Shown here: piece by piece, positions 10,103 through 20,842 of the stretch | How the letters are laid out: every line of letters begins with the position of its first letter | How positions within the stretch are numbered: the stretch's first letter is position 1 | Source: Diphasiastrum complanatum | Lineage: Eukaryota > Streptophyta > Lycopodiopsida > Lycopodiales > Lycopodiaceae | Reading direction: 5' to 3' | NCBI GenBank assembly: GCA_029204225.1 | Contig: CM055096.1 | Coordinates: forward strand, 1,542,359-1,606,358 | Length of the DNA stretch: 64,000 nt | Notes under the pieces: generated by a model | Told to the model about the DNA's origin: nothing | Seen by the model: only the letters and a program-made list of their open reading frames with translations | Database searches by the model: none | Program-made: the position numbers and the translations under genes

Positions 10103-11042
10103 ACTATCTATCCACCATGAATCCTTGTCACTTTTACTTGACATTAGACTTGAAGAACACATCATGAGATAATCACTCAAATCTAGATCTTCATTGGAAT
10201 TACAAAAGTTGTTTCGCTTGCTACCTTCATTACTTTGCTTCTTATGACATTCATTCGCAAAATGACCTTTTATCCCACAATAAAAGCACTTGAACTTTGA
10301 CTTATCTTTGTTTCTAAAAGAAGTAGAAGAGGAGGAGGAACAATGATCATCATGATCCGAGTTACCACCTTTGGACCATTTTCCTTTGCCTTTACCTTTG
10401 CTTTGACTTTGTCTTTTGTGAAGAAAGCCTCTTCACCTCCACCTTGCAAGGATGCACCATCAAGCTTTGATTGCAACCTATGTTCTTCAGCCAATAAGAT
10501 TTCTTGCAAGTCAACCACACTGGCAAGACCCTTTGAATGGCAAAATTTTGCACAAGGTTAGCATATTCATCTAGCAAACCATTCAACATAACTTGGACTA
10601 TTTCACCATCTTTTATGCGTTCATCAATGCATGCTAGGTCCTCACTTAAGAACTTAACCCTCAAGACAAATGCATGAGCACTTTCTCCCTCTCTTTGTCT
10701 ACTAGAAAATATTTGCCTCCTTAGGATCAATACCCTATATGTGGACTTTGATTCAAAGAGCTTCTTCAAGGCATTTCATGCCTCACTTGCACTTTGACTT
10801 TTACCAACTTCCTTGAGAAGTTCATTGGTAACATTCATTTGAATGATATGAAGAGCCCTTTTAGCCTTTTTATCAAACCTTTGTTGCTCTTGAACTGTGG
10901 GTGTTCTCTCTTCAGTTCCTGTAACTATGTCCATGAGTTCATTCAACTCAAGTAAGGATTCCATCTTCACTTTTCAAGTAGAGTAGTATGATGAACTCAA
11001 CCTATCATTAGTTTCTAACATGATCCCACCATTGGAGGCCAT
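10103..11042 (-). pseudogene. copia B gag and start of protease
   Basis: The minus strand from 11042 reads a gag start (MASNGGIML) matching element D, with a stop in the NYSTW block. ORF 10776-10970 holds KMESLLELNELMDIVTGTEE, and ORF 10392-10769 holds LFESKSTYRVLILRRQIFSSRQ. The nucleocapsid with CFYCGIKGHFANEC lies near 10240-10290, and the protease opens with WWIDSG at 10103-10120, where the A insertion cuts it. At least three stops or frameshifts are present. Relative to D the product would be gag plus the first protease residues. Confidence 0.85.
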
Positions 11043-11499
11043 GAATATAATGATTCTTCAACTTTTAGGCTCTGTCCTAATGCACCTAGCACTCACTTTC
11101 CTCTCAACAAATGATGGATAAGGAGACCTCAGAAGATCTAGGACCTTAAAACACTTCTATCTTGAACCTGGCTGGTTTCCAAGCATAGAAAGGAAGATTG
11201 AAACACATGCAACACTTTGCACACACTAAGAATGGATAAACCAACCTAAACACACTCTTGCTTAAGCTCTCAAACTTTTCAGCAAGTGACCAAAGCAAGT
11301 TATGATGTGAAGACTTACTTGCATTCTTAGAAAATACACAAGACTAGGCTGCCAAGAATATCTAGAATTGAACAAACTTTATCAACATATGATCAACACA
11401 CTAAGATATTGATTCAGCCTGTAAAACCACATGTAAACCACACTTCTAAAAGTTTATAAACTCCAACAAATGATAAATACAAGCTTTAGAGGTGAATGA
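11043..11499 (-). other. copia B leader, gag-proximal part
   Basis: Aligns on the minus strand with the D leader at about 23705-24161. Interrupted at 11499 by element C; continues at 15637. Confidence 0.8.
11495..11499. repeat. target-site duplication of C, left
   Basis: AATGA, repeated at 15632-15636. The uninterrupted site can be read in the D leader near 23692-23707. Confidence 0.85.
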
Positions 11500-11775
11500 A
11501 CTTAGAATTTGCTTTGCACAGGAACACAGATCATGCTACACAGTAACACAGATAGAAAATCACTCTCCTCAGCAAGCTCACATAGCAACTGTATTTCTCA
11601 AAATAAAATTACACTGTACATATAGTTGTTCACTCAGGCAACCCATGCATGACCCGGGTTGCCGTTGGCGGGATGCGTGCCCCGTCGACTTGCCTCGTGG
11701 CAAGTCCAACTGATCCTTATCCACTGATAGGACCCATAGTACAGTAACACAGTGATTCTAACTTTAATTCTAACT
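11500..11775 (-). repeat. element C 3' LTR
   Basis: Matches 15356-15631. Minus-strand ends are AGTTAGAATT and AATTCTAAGT, near-perfect inverted repeats without the usual TG and CA ends. Confidence 0.9.
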
Positions 11776-11787
11776 CTCTCCCTTAAA
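11776..11787 (-). promoter_or_regulatory. element C polypurine tract
   Basis: Minus strand AAGGGAGAG immediately before the 3' LTR start AGTTAGAATT. Confidence 0.8.
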
Positions 11788-11849
11788 GTAGAGTCACTTT
11801 TTATACAGTCATATACATAGCTTTAAAGTCAACAAACTTTAAGTACAGA

Positions 11850-12110
11850 AAGTTTTGATCTAAACTTATCAAACTTTTCTCCAGTAAGTGGCTTAGTGAA
11901 AATATCAGCTAGTTGTTCTTCTATGCTACAATGAACAACATGAATTTCATGACTCAACAGCCTCTCACGTATGAAGTGATATTGAATCTCAGTGGGTCCA
12001 TGAACACTTCTTCTTCTAACTCACCATTTAGAAAAGCAGATTTCACATCCATCTGATGCAAAGGCCAATCAAAATGTGAAGCTAAAGCAATAAGTAGACG
12101 TAGAGTATTT
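11850..12110 (-). pseudogene. element C RT/RNase H remnant, deletion junction
   Basis: The minus strand from 12110 continues RT with [20 protein letters not shown] (first catalytic Asp block) and then, near 11996, jumps to the RNase H end [11 protein letters not shown] and QLADIFTKPLTGEKFDKF, ending in a stop close to the purine tract. The YVDD box and most of RNase H, several hundred residues in related elements, are missing at this junction, and the frame shifts there. Confidence 0.85.
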
Positions 12111-12425
12111 CACTTACAAACCGGTGCAAAGGTCTCCTCATAGTCAATGCCTTTATTTTGTGCGTACCCTTTGATTACCAATCTTGCTTTGTGCTTTGCT
12201 ATGCTTCCATCTGCATGGTACTTAGTTCTGTATATCCATTTGAAACCAATGGGTTTCTTGCCAACTGGTGGTTCTACTAAGTCCCATGTGCTATGCTTAG
12301 CAATTGACTCCATCTCCTCTCCCATGGCCTTGATCCAAATATCATCATCCTTCGCTTCACTATAAGTTGAAGGTTCTTTGCTTTGAATAATTCTAGATAA
12401 GAGAGCATAATTTGCTTCATACCTT
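12110..12425 (-). pseudogene. element C RT N-terminus
   Basis: ORF 12110-12325: MGEEMESIAKHSTWDLVEPP, GFKWIYRTKYHADGSI, HKARLVIKGYAQ and YEETFAPVCK, the standard opening of copia RT. Just upstream (12330-12425) the integrase-RT linker SEAKDDDIWIKAM is readable. It joins the integrase start at 12426 without the integrase catalytic blocks in between, marking the other internal deletion. Confidence 0.87.
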
Positions 12426-12945
12426 TCAGGATTTCTTCTTCAAGAAGTAGATCCACGTCTTACGTGACATATCATCAATAAAGGTCATGAAATAGAAGGC
12501 TTTTCCTAAGGACATGGTCCTCATAGGCCCGCATAAATCTGTGTGGATTAAATCCAGGATGTTCTTTGCTCTTGCAACACCCCCTTTATTGAACTTCTCT
12601 CGATGCTGCTTTCCATATACACAAGATTCGCACATCGATTTCAAGTGATCCTCTATGGTAGGCAGTCCTGTTACCATCTCCAATTTTCTCATCAAACTGA
12701 GGCTTCCCAAGTTCAAGTGACCAAGCCTCTTGTGCCACAACTCATTTTGCAAAGGAACGGATGATACAAGTCCATATTGCCCCTTGATTGTAGCATTCAA
12801 CCTGTACAATTTTGTATTGGGCTCTCTTACTCCATTCACAATAACTTTGAACTTTTGGTTCACATCCTTCACAAAGCAACGATCATGGGCGAATTCTACT
12901 TTCAACTTCTGATCAGTAATGACTCCAGCAGAAAGTAGATTTTTC
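12426..12945 (-). pseudogene. element C pre-integrase and integrase start
   Basis: ORF 12426-12905: LKVEFAHDRCFVKD, LWHKRLGHLNLGSL and CESCVYGKQHREKF (HHCC zinc domain), then LIHTDLCGPM with the first catalytic Asp and FYFMTFIDDMSRKTWIYFLK. After that the frame ends and the second Asp and the Glu of the active site are absent. A frameshift near 12945 separates it from protease. Confidence 0.88.
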
Positions 12946-14046
12946 TTTCAAACCTGGTACATAAAGTACCTCCCTGATCATCCTGCTTTTGCCATCAGAC
13001 CGTTGGATTGAAACTGTGCCTATCTCCTTGATCATGCACACCTCACCATTTGCTTGTGAAACAGATGTTCCATTATCCAACACCTTCAAACTACTGAACC
13101 AATTCTTGTTACCTGTCATGTGTCTTGTGGCTCCTGAGTCAATATACCATGCTTGATCATCTTGATTAGATGACAATGCAGATATGAAGAAGCTAGAGTC
13201 TTCAATTTCACCCTCATCGACAAGGTTACCTATTTGTTTTGGTTTTCCCTTGCCTTGTTCCGCCAGAAATTTGCGACATTCACTCTTCCAATGGCCCTTT
13301 TTACCACAATGGAAGCACTTGCCTTTCTTCTTAGTTTTGCTGGAAGATCCCTCATCCTCTTGAGACTTGGCAAATTGCTGCTTAGACTTCTTCTTGCCCT
13401 TGCCCTTGCCTTGTTTTTGGCGTGTCGCAAGTGCCTGATCGTTAGTATTTTGACGTCTAGCTTTTACCATTTCTCGTCGTTGCTCTTCTTGCATCAAGAT
13501 TCATGTGAGCTCGTCAAAGGTTGGCAATCTTTCTCTTGATGCTATTCCGCTCACAAACATCTGATAGGATTCTGCAATGCCACATAATGCATTATGCACC
13601 AGCTCCACATCACGTATGCGCTCACCAATAGAATGCAGTTCATCTCTCATTGTCTTGATTCTGGTCATGTACATCTGAATGTGCTCTCCTTGTTCCATGC
13701 GGGCACTATTCAACTTTGACTTCAGAAACATGATTCTTGACAGATTTGACGTCTCAAACTGCTCCTTTAGCACATCCCATGCCTGTCTGGGTGTAATAGT
13801 ATCACAAATGTGGGTAATGATGTGATCCTTCACTGACAAGTTAATGAAGGTCAAAGCTTTCCTCATCTTTTTGTCGAACACTTTGATGTCTGCTTCATTT
13901 GGCGGCCTTCTCTCATCACTTGTGACGACTTCCCACACATCTTTCTCCATCAGTATGTTTTTCATTTTGAATTTCCACACTGCATAGTTGGAAATCCCGT
14001 CCAATTTGCTACTTTCACTCAAAATGGACTCTCCCATGTTTGCCAT
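12913..14046 (-). pseudogene. element C gag-protease
   Basis: Starts MANMGESILSESSKLDG at 14046 with NYAVWKFKMKNILMEKDVWE, the gag N-terminal block; capsid follows to RLPTFDELT, then one in-frame TGA (13501-13503), then the same frame continues MQEEQRREMVKARRQ. The nucleocapsid is Lys-rich with one zinc knuckle CFHCGKKGHWKSEC, and the protease active site is WYIDSGATRHMTGNKNWF. Apart from the single stop this stretch is open for about 378 codons until the frameshift near 12945, so gag and protease are the best-kept part of C. Confidence 0.9.
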
Positions 14047-15342
14047 CGCAAAACTGCTTAAAACTTCTGCCTTAGGCTAAGAACAGTATGTCGAGGCCAA
14101 CAATGATGTCAGAAGTTGAAAATAATGACCTGCACTTTTTTTCTTACCAGGCCACTCGCCGCTTTTCCACCAATTTGAAAGCCAAATTGGTGTCGCCTTC
14201 CGAAATGCACTCAGTCGTCAACTCCCAACAACATGCCCAGTGGAATGGTGAAACCACTTCTGGCGTACTCCGAACACTTTCTCCGCTGCAACCACTCTAT
14301 TTTTTGGTACCGTACTTGCATGTACAGTCCGGGTGCCCTTCGTTTGGAGGTTATAGCCTTCGTTTGGGTCAAAACGGGCAAAGGACCAAAAATAGGGACT
14401 TTTCTAGCTTTTGAACTGTTTCTTCACTTTGAAGAAACTTCACTCTTCACTTGTGAAGGGACCCAACTCAACTTTCAGTATGAAAATTTTTAATGAAGTT
14501 TAAGGCCAGAATGCACTTCAATTCTTCAGGGCCCTGTTCAAAACTCATCCAATGGCTGAACCAAATCTTGTGGTTCAAATTTCTCTCCCATCACAGATTC
14601 TGGACCGTTGATTCATTTGACACCTCATCTAAAGGTTCAAAGTACATCTGGGCATCGAACCAAACTCCTGCAGACGCTATGGTCTTCAATACACTAAGTT
14701 GTTCATCGCGTTGGGACCGCAAACAGCCCGCGACCTCCCTGCCTGCGGCCACGCCTCCCTTCCCTGAAAACTATCAGATTAAGCTCTCATGTGGATCGTT
14801 TTGAGCATGATCTGAGGCCTGGAGCAGGGTCACTCTACTGAATCCATGACTGTAGAGTGTTCAGTCAGGAAATTCGTGGAGAAATGGTAATTTTAGCTCA
14901 ACTTGACAAAGTGGCTTTTTCACCTTTTTATCGCAAATCTGCTAGGTTAACTGTCTGGAGACAAATCTCTGACATACACCTCAGAATCTCTCCATGGCTG
15001 ATTGACAGTGTGATTAGCTTCCTTCCTGTCCTTACGGTATCCAAAACAGTGCACAAACAACAAAGAAATCACCAGTTATGTATAAAAACCGTAACCCCAA
15101 GTCAAGTTCCAATTTTCAGCTGGCTTCAAAATTGTCAATTTTTCAACAAATTTTCCCCTGTCTGAAGCTATGCACAGGCTAATTATCCCTCTGCTGAGCT
15201 TAGCAAGCCTCTATAAACTAGAAACCGTGCACCAGTGCTTCTCTTTCCGTCTTCAACCCGTCGTAAAACCCCGAATTCTCAGAAGACAGTTCTCCCGAAG
15301 CTCTCTTCAACGGCGACACTGTACTGTGTACACTCCCTGTAC
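14047..15342 (-). other. element C leader
   Basis: About 1.3 kb between primer site and gag start. Several unremarkable ORFs occur on the plus strand but none resembles a known family. Long leaders are common in copia elements. Confidence 0.7.
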
Positions 15343-15355
15343 GGCTCTGATACCA
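15343..15355 (-). promoter_or_regulatory. element C primer binding site (initiator Met tRNA)
   Basis: Minus strand TGGTATCAGAGCC touching the end of the 5' LTR. Confidence 0.95.
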
Positions 15356-15631
15356 ACTTAGAATTTGCTTTGCACAAGAGCATAGATCATGCTACACAGT
15401 AACACAGACAGAAAATCACTCTCCTCAGCAAGCTCACATAGCAACTGTATTTCTCAAAATGAAATTACACTGTACATATAGTTGTTCACTTAGGCAACCC
15501 ATGCATGACCCAGGTTGCCATTGGTGGGACGCGTGTCCTGTCGACTTGCCTCGTGGCGAGGCCAACTGATCCTTATCCACTGATAGGACCCACAAGACAG
15601 TAACACAATGATTCTAACTTTAATTCTAACT
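15356..15631 (-). repeat. element C 5' LTR
   Basis: 276 bases, minus-strand start AGTTAGAATT, end AATTCTAAGT next to the primer site. Confidence 0.9.
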
Positions 15632-15636
15632 AATGA
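15632..15636. repeat. target-site duplication of C, right
   Basis: AATGA, identical to 11495-11499. Confidence 0.85.
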
Positions 15637-15875
15637 AAGAGCACAATTAGTGAATCACAAGACTAGCTTCACTAGCTTGTCAAATCTTGGTGTTTAGATG
15701 TAGATCTAAGATCACTTCACATGAGAATGTTCCTCAACCTGTTAAGAACCTGAAAACACATTTGCATAATGGTTAAAACCTTCCAGCAAATGCTCCAATC
15801 AAATTACATAAGGAGAGTTACTTACATGCTCAACAAAGTACACCAAAATTTATGCAAAAGATTGTTGACAGCTCC
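15637..15875 (-). other. copia B leader, distal part
   Basis: Aligns on the minus strand with the D leader at about 23464-23700. Beyond about 15875 similarity to D is lost, and no B LTR was found. Confidence 0.75.
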
Positions 15876-16499
15876 ATCCAGCTGACGTTTATGTACTACC
15901 CTACTAAACTTCATGTTAGCAGAGTTTGAATTTTGTCAGCCATTCATTGAATCCATTATCTTGTAAACTCTAGTTTTTTAAGAAACGGCTTTCCGAGCTG
16001 CAGCTTCACATCTTAGATCACTCCCCTTTTATCCGTTAAGCTAATGTAGACCACACAAAACCGTTGACATTGATCATTGTAAGAAGAAATAAATTATGAA
16101 ACAGGCAAAGGAAGATCCCCAAATCTTTTAGTGCTACATTTTGCCCAACATCTATGCTTTTTAGTTGGGTTTTGAGCAAGCATAGATATTCTCACGCTCA
16201 ACCAAGCCATATCTCAATATCCAGTGTTGCGACACCATCGTCTGAGAGCTCCTACACATTCATTGCTGAGCTCATCACTTCGGTCTTGACCGAAGTCCTG
16301 CTCGTTTCTCAACCGGAGTCTCACGATCCTCACCACGACGAGCTCCACAACTCAAGTCTGGATTGGACCACTACCTCATACCTTTCGATTGAACCACAAC
16401 TTCACGATCCTAACATGTCCTGAGTTACACCTCAACCACCGCTAATCATTCAAAATTCGAACAGAGTCATAACTCCACATTTAGAACAAACATCTCTTT
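15876..16499. other. unassigned sequence left of array 1
   Basis: No LTR, primer site or protein motif recognised. A short open frame at 16154-16423 has no recognisable family and shares the Ser-rich composition of the array that follows. Confidence 0.4.
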
Positions 16500-17090
16500 G
16501 ACATCTCGATCGAAGGAAACCGTCACATCTCAACCAGACCCTTCAGTCCAAATTTCAACCGGAGTGCTCAGTCCAAACTCGATCGGAGCACTACCGTCAA
16601 TTCTCAATCGGAGCATTTCGCTCGTATCTAAAACCGGAGTGCTCAGTCCAAACTCGACCGGATAACTGCCATCAATTCTCAACTGGAGCATCTCAACCGG
16701 AGTGCTCAGTAAAAACTCGACCGGAGCACTGCCATCACATCTCAGCCGAAGCATTTCACTCACATCTCAACCGGAGTATTTAGTCCAATCTTGACCGAAG
16801 CACTATGCTCAGATCTCGACTGAAGCATTTCGTTCAAATCTCAACCAAAAAACTCTCCTCAGATATCGACCGGAGCACTCTGCTCAGATCTCGACCGGAG
16901 CACTCTTCTCAAATCTCAATCGGAGCACTCTGCTCAAATCTCAACCAGAACACTGCTCTTGAATCTCAACCGGAGGCCACAGTCACCTCTCAACCAATGG
17001 CCTACTTCCAATCTCAACCGAAGCTGTATCCCTGTCAAATTTCAACCGCAACCGGAGCCCCACTCAAGTTCCGACCGATGCACATCCGTC
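16500..17090 (+). repeat. degenerate tandem array 1 (ATCTCRACCGRAGC core)
   Basis: About 20 imperfect copies of a unit near 28 bases built on ATCTCAACCGGAGCACTC. Copies differ by substitutions and short length changes. The array lies just 5' of the gypsy E gag frame. The same core forms arrays at 29070-29450 and 30080-30620. Confidence 0.88.
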
Positions 17091-17230
17091 CTTGACCATC
17101 ACAAACTGCAGTAGACTGCAATATTACGGTTTACGGCCTTCAACGACCTCCATCGACCATACCAAACCGAAATCAACCTGTAACAGACCACAACAACTGC
17201 ATTCCAACAATCGTATCCACCGTAACCAGA

Positions 17231-18010
17231 GTGCACAAGTTTATTTCTACAATCCTACGACACTTTATGAGCTGTCATGGATCGCCTAATGATCCGAATA
17301 CTACAGAGGACTATCCACCAGAGATGGTCTCCCCATCTACCGAACAGACTCGATTTAACAGGTATTCCAGGATGAAATCCCAAGTCCAAGAGCCATCCAC
17401 AAACCCATTCGACAGATGGGAACCTACGCGTTATGAAGCTCCATACGAACGACCATAATTCCATGCTGCCGAATCATCCCATGCAAGAGCTCACTTAAAC
17501 GGAGCTTTCACAAATAATGTTCCACGTACTGAAAAAAGGACTCCAAAGCTAGACTTATCTAAGTACGATGGTAACACTGATCCTCAACGATTTCTCCAAG
17601 TCTTTGAGAATGCCTGTGATGTCTACGGCGAGACATCACCAGAGGCCATGGTACAGCTCTTCTCGATGACCATGATCGATCGTGCACGAGAGTGGCTTTT
17701 TAGCCTTGATCGTGAAGATAAACGTGACTGGTTACTCTTGAAAGAGGCATTTATCAAACGGTTCAAGTCTTTTCGCTTGATAGAAAGTCCTTTTGTCAAA
17801 CTAAGTAATATCAAAATGACAAAAGACGAAAAAGCACGTGACTATATCGAACGATTTAAACGATTAAAAATTCAGGTACAAGAGCAACCTACTGAGTCCA
17901 TGCTCATTATTTGGTTCCTCGTTGGACTTCTCCGATGGATCAGACGTGAACTTCGTTCCAATGATGAATATACATCATTGAAACCTAAATCCCTAAACCC
18001 TAAACCCTAA
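17231..18010 (+). pseudogene. gypsy E gag capsid
   Basis: One frame runs from 17231 to 18010 with a single stop at 17456-17458. From about 17555 it shows the Retrotrans_gag fold: LDLSKYDGNTDPQRFLQVFE, CDVYGETSPEAM, DRAREWLFSLDRED and DYIERFKRLKIQVQE. Gag assembles the particle. The frame ends in a run of plant telomere-like units (17985-18012) that encode a spurious tail and then a stop. Gag M at 41400 is a close relative without this tail. Confidence 0.85.
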
Positions 18011-18012
18011 AT
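17985..18012 (+). repeat. interstitial telomere-like repeat
   Basis: Two exact CCCTAAA units in a row flanked by partial units (CCTAAAT, CCCTAAAT, CCTAAATTC) inside gypsy E gag. The unit is the plant telomere repeat. Confidence 0.85.
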
Positions 18013-18048
18013 CAAAATCCTAAATTCGAGAAGAAGACGAGGGCTCAG

Positions 18049-19121
18049 ATGTTGAGGAACCACAAGAACGGAGAGTACATCGTACTGTCCAAGAAGCTCG
18101 ACCGAACGATGACACATGAAAACAGTTATGGAAAACACAGATGGAGTTGCTTAATCAACAACACCAACAACAGATGGAGAAACTCACAAAAGAGTTTCAA
18201 AACACTCTTAAGTCTATCCAAAGTTAGATGCCAAGTCAGTTACCCACTAGCGAAATCCATCATAGACGAGGAAACACGTGGTACCCTCACTGCTGAGGTA
18301 CACACACTAGCCATGAGGGCCCTTCATACCAACCGGTCTCAAATACCTCCTTGATCAAATGTGAAATCTGCGACTTTATGAGGCATACCTCCCTTTATTG
18401 CTATTATAACCTGAGGAATCAGCCTCACAACCAATCAAGAGGACATTATCAACCTCCTCGACAACCATTTGTTTCACAGCAACAACACACGTCCTATCCA
18501 CCACGAAACAACCAGATCCATATACAAGAGTTGCCCAGACAACCTAGACATCCACCTCAACAACAGCTGGCACTCTTAGGACCACCACCACGAGGACAAC
18601 AGGATCTAAGAGCACAAAAAAACAGACACCTGGTAGAAAACTCCTACGATCAATCATATCATCATGATACATCAATTCCATCATCTAGCCATCACCAGTA
18701 TCAAACCGACAACTCATGCTCATGCAAACAAGTTGAGTATTCCACACCACAAGAAAACCCAACTCAGCTAGCCATCCAAAATGGTTACGCTATCGCCACC
18801 GGAGCCATGAGCAACCGTTGCTTTATCTGTGGCAAAACAGGACATTTCATGGCTGATTGTAAAGTTAAAAACCAATACTATGCAGAATGTCCCAACTGTG
18901 TTCGCAAACACAGCTTCAAAGACTATCCTAAACAACCTAACAGGATCCTTCCAGCACGTCATATCACATCCGAATCTGTTAGAGTTCTTACTAGAGCACA
19001 ATGCCAACAACAAGAACAACAGCAAAACCATGGACAATCAGCTGACCCACATGGAAGCCATTTGATGGCCTCCACATTACCAAAAGATTACCCAGACCCA
19101 AAAGTGAAACAAAGACAGTAA
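18049..19121 (+). pseudogene. gypsy E gag C-terminus with two CCHC knuckles
   Basis: ORF 18351-19121 (256 codons) begins with CEICDFMRHTSLYC, a CX2CX4HX4C knuckle, followed by about 140 residues rich in Gln, Pro and His, then a second knuckle CFICGKTGHFMADC and a third, imperfect one CPNCVRKHSFKDYP. The end (VRVLTRAQCQQQEQQQ) is the linker to protease. ORF 18049-18354 just upstream is the frameshifted join to capsid. RNA binding is the expected role of the knuckles. Confidence 0.82.
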
Positions 19122-19129
19122 AACGAATT

Positions 19130-19667
19130 TTGAGATGAATTTTTGCGAGAGGAAGAACATACGGACATTCCATTATCAGTTCATATCCCCGAAAAGGAGC
19201 AATCCCTCTAGGTAGTTGAAGTATTTTCTGACCTCCTACAAGCTCAACTCACAATGCCGTTCCATAGTGCTATCAAATCCTTCACCGGACTTCAACGTTA
19301 TATCCGTCATAGTTTCCAGCTGCCTCCTATTCCTGATGAACAGCAAAAACCAGAAGCGATTCCTGAAATTTCTCAGATTCCTATGAATCTGATGAATATA
19401 GGTGTTGCTAAGGGGAATAGCATCACACTACCCTTGTCCTATAAAAATTATCCCACAGTATCTGTTATCCTCGATAGCAGATTAGGCATCAATATAATGG
19501 CTTTGTCATTGGCAACGTCACGGGGCTTCAATACCCTCGATCAACCGCGATATAAACTTCGTATGGCCGATCAACGAGCTACCGACCCTGCTGGTCATTT
19601 ATCAAATATAAAAGTTCGAATAGCAACTGTCAAGTTTATCATCAATTGTGTCATCTTAGCCTACTAG
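19130..19667 (+). pseudogene. gypsy E protease
   Basis: ORF 19254-19667 (137 codons): NYPTVSVILDSRLGINIMAL aligns with the gypsy aspartic protease active site, where DSG is expected. Here it reads DSR, so the catalytic loop Gly is lost. The following RYKLRMADQRATDPAGHLSN is the usual flap and helix region. The frame ends at 19667, and 19646-19760 continues the protease end in another frame (YKLLLGTPWLQMAG). Confidence 0.8.
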
Positions 19668-20842
19668 AAGATGCCAATACGTATAAACTCCTTCTTGGTA
19701 CACCCTGGCTCCAGATGGCAGGTGTTGTCCAAGACTGGAAGAACAGCAAAATTACCTTTGGCAACCACGATAAACGAGTCACGGTTGACTCAAATGGCCA
19801 TGTCAAGCATGCCAAGGTATACGATGATTGGTCATCTACAACATATGACAAATTAGATAGTGTCCCGATCCAACCAAAAGGCCACTATACACGAACCACA
19901 GACATAATCAATTGGGGTCATGCACTAGCTACCATGGACTGTGTGGATTCCAATCGATGTCGTATCGAAACGGTTGTAGAAGATGTGGATATTCTTCCAT
20001 CTTCTATGGACATTGACACAGCCATCATCCCCCTTATGATGATAGACCCCATTCCTATAGCTTGGTGCCCAAGAGAACCTAGTGTCTCTACTGCCCATGT
20101 TTTGGAAGAAGGTATTCTTTCCATGGATGATGTCGAAATGACGGATGATCATGTACTCCTCTATCTAGATGCTCAACGTTATCCGTCCAAAGTCATTCCT
20201 AAGGAGATCAAGTCACCAAGACTGTTGGCTCATGTCCAACTAACATCCAAAGTACCAAACACACAAGCATATAGGCCCAGAACCAAAGTATATACTTGGG
20301 ATGTGTATCCCGATGAAGTCTGGGATACAATCGACGACGATATGGTAAGTGAGGCCACAACACCAACCATTCAAAAACCACAAAAACCTCGGTTACAAAA
20401 AAATAACATTATTGATACAAAATTAACCGAGCGACAAAAATAGATGTGTGCAAAGCTTAAACAGCCAATCAAGCCCTTGTCAGAGGGGACAGACAACAAA
20501 CACTCTGACAAAGCTTCCATGTTTGATAAAGAATCACCTCAAATGATTCCTAAAGTCCCAGAACATTTTGTGGACCCACCTTTCAATCTTCTACAGAAGT
20601 TCAAAGATTTTCCACTGGATGATGTTGTTATCCAGTTACCGCAGCCACATCGGGAACCTACACCAAGTTCCAATTCCTTTGAAGGACCCGCTAAGACAAT
20701 TTCACTAAACCTTAAAGATCCTAACGAGGACATAGATCTAATAGTTCATGTTGGTGCACATTTGTCATCAACCCAACTGTCTGATCTAGAGATTTATTAC
20801 GCAAATACAGTAATGTATTTGCATGGAATTATATCGAGATGA
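19646..20842 (+). pseudogene. gypsy E protease-RT linker
   Basis: Two ORFs in the same frame family (19646-20443, 265 codons; 20444-20842, 132 codons) separated by one stop (TAG). The start is the protease C-terminus (LLGTPWLQ); the rest is a long acidic linker without known motifs, ending IVHVGAHLSSTQLSD just before RT. Gypsy elements commonly have such a linker. No independent function can be read. Confidence 0.7.

Larger units (their letters stand above)
11500..15631 (-). mobile_element. Ty1/copia element C, internally deleted
   Basis: Two 276-base LTRs, primer site, purine tract and a 5-base target duplication AATGA define the full element inside B's leader. LTR identity is about 93 percent by eye (about 18 mismatches), so it is older than D. 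It keeps gag, protease and the pre-integrase part but has lost most of integrase and the middle of RT and RNase H, so it must have been mobilised by another copy if at all. The lineage is that of element G. Confidence 0.93.
2740..15875 (-). mobile_element. Ty1/copia element B (split by A and C)
   Basis: Pieces at 2799-3739, 10103-11499 and 15637-15875 join, after removing A (3745-10097) and C (11500-15631) with one copy of each target duplication, into one minus-strand copia element. Its gag and leader closely match element D on the other strand. B keeps gag, protease and the pre-integrase region, then an ORF whose tail lacks recognisable integrase and RT yet ends with a copia-like LVEED terminus. 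LTRs were not resolved; both outer limits are approximate. Confidence 0.75.

Noticed and set aside
11641-11710. GC-rich stretch as possible tRNA or small RNA gene
   Set aside because: It is LTR sequence of C (repeated at 15490-15560) and folds into no cloverleaf that I can see.
14088-15361. Plus-strand ORFs of 60-110 codons
   Set aside because: They lie antisense in the leader of element C and show no family resemblance.
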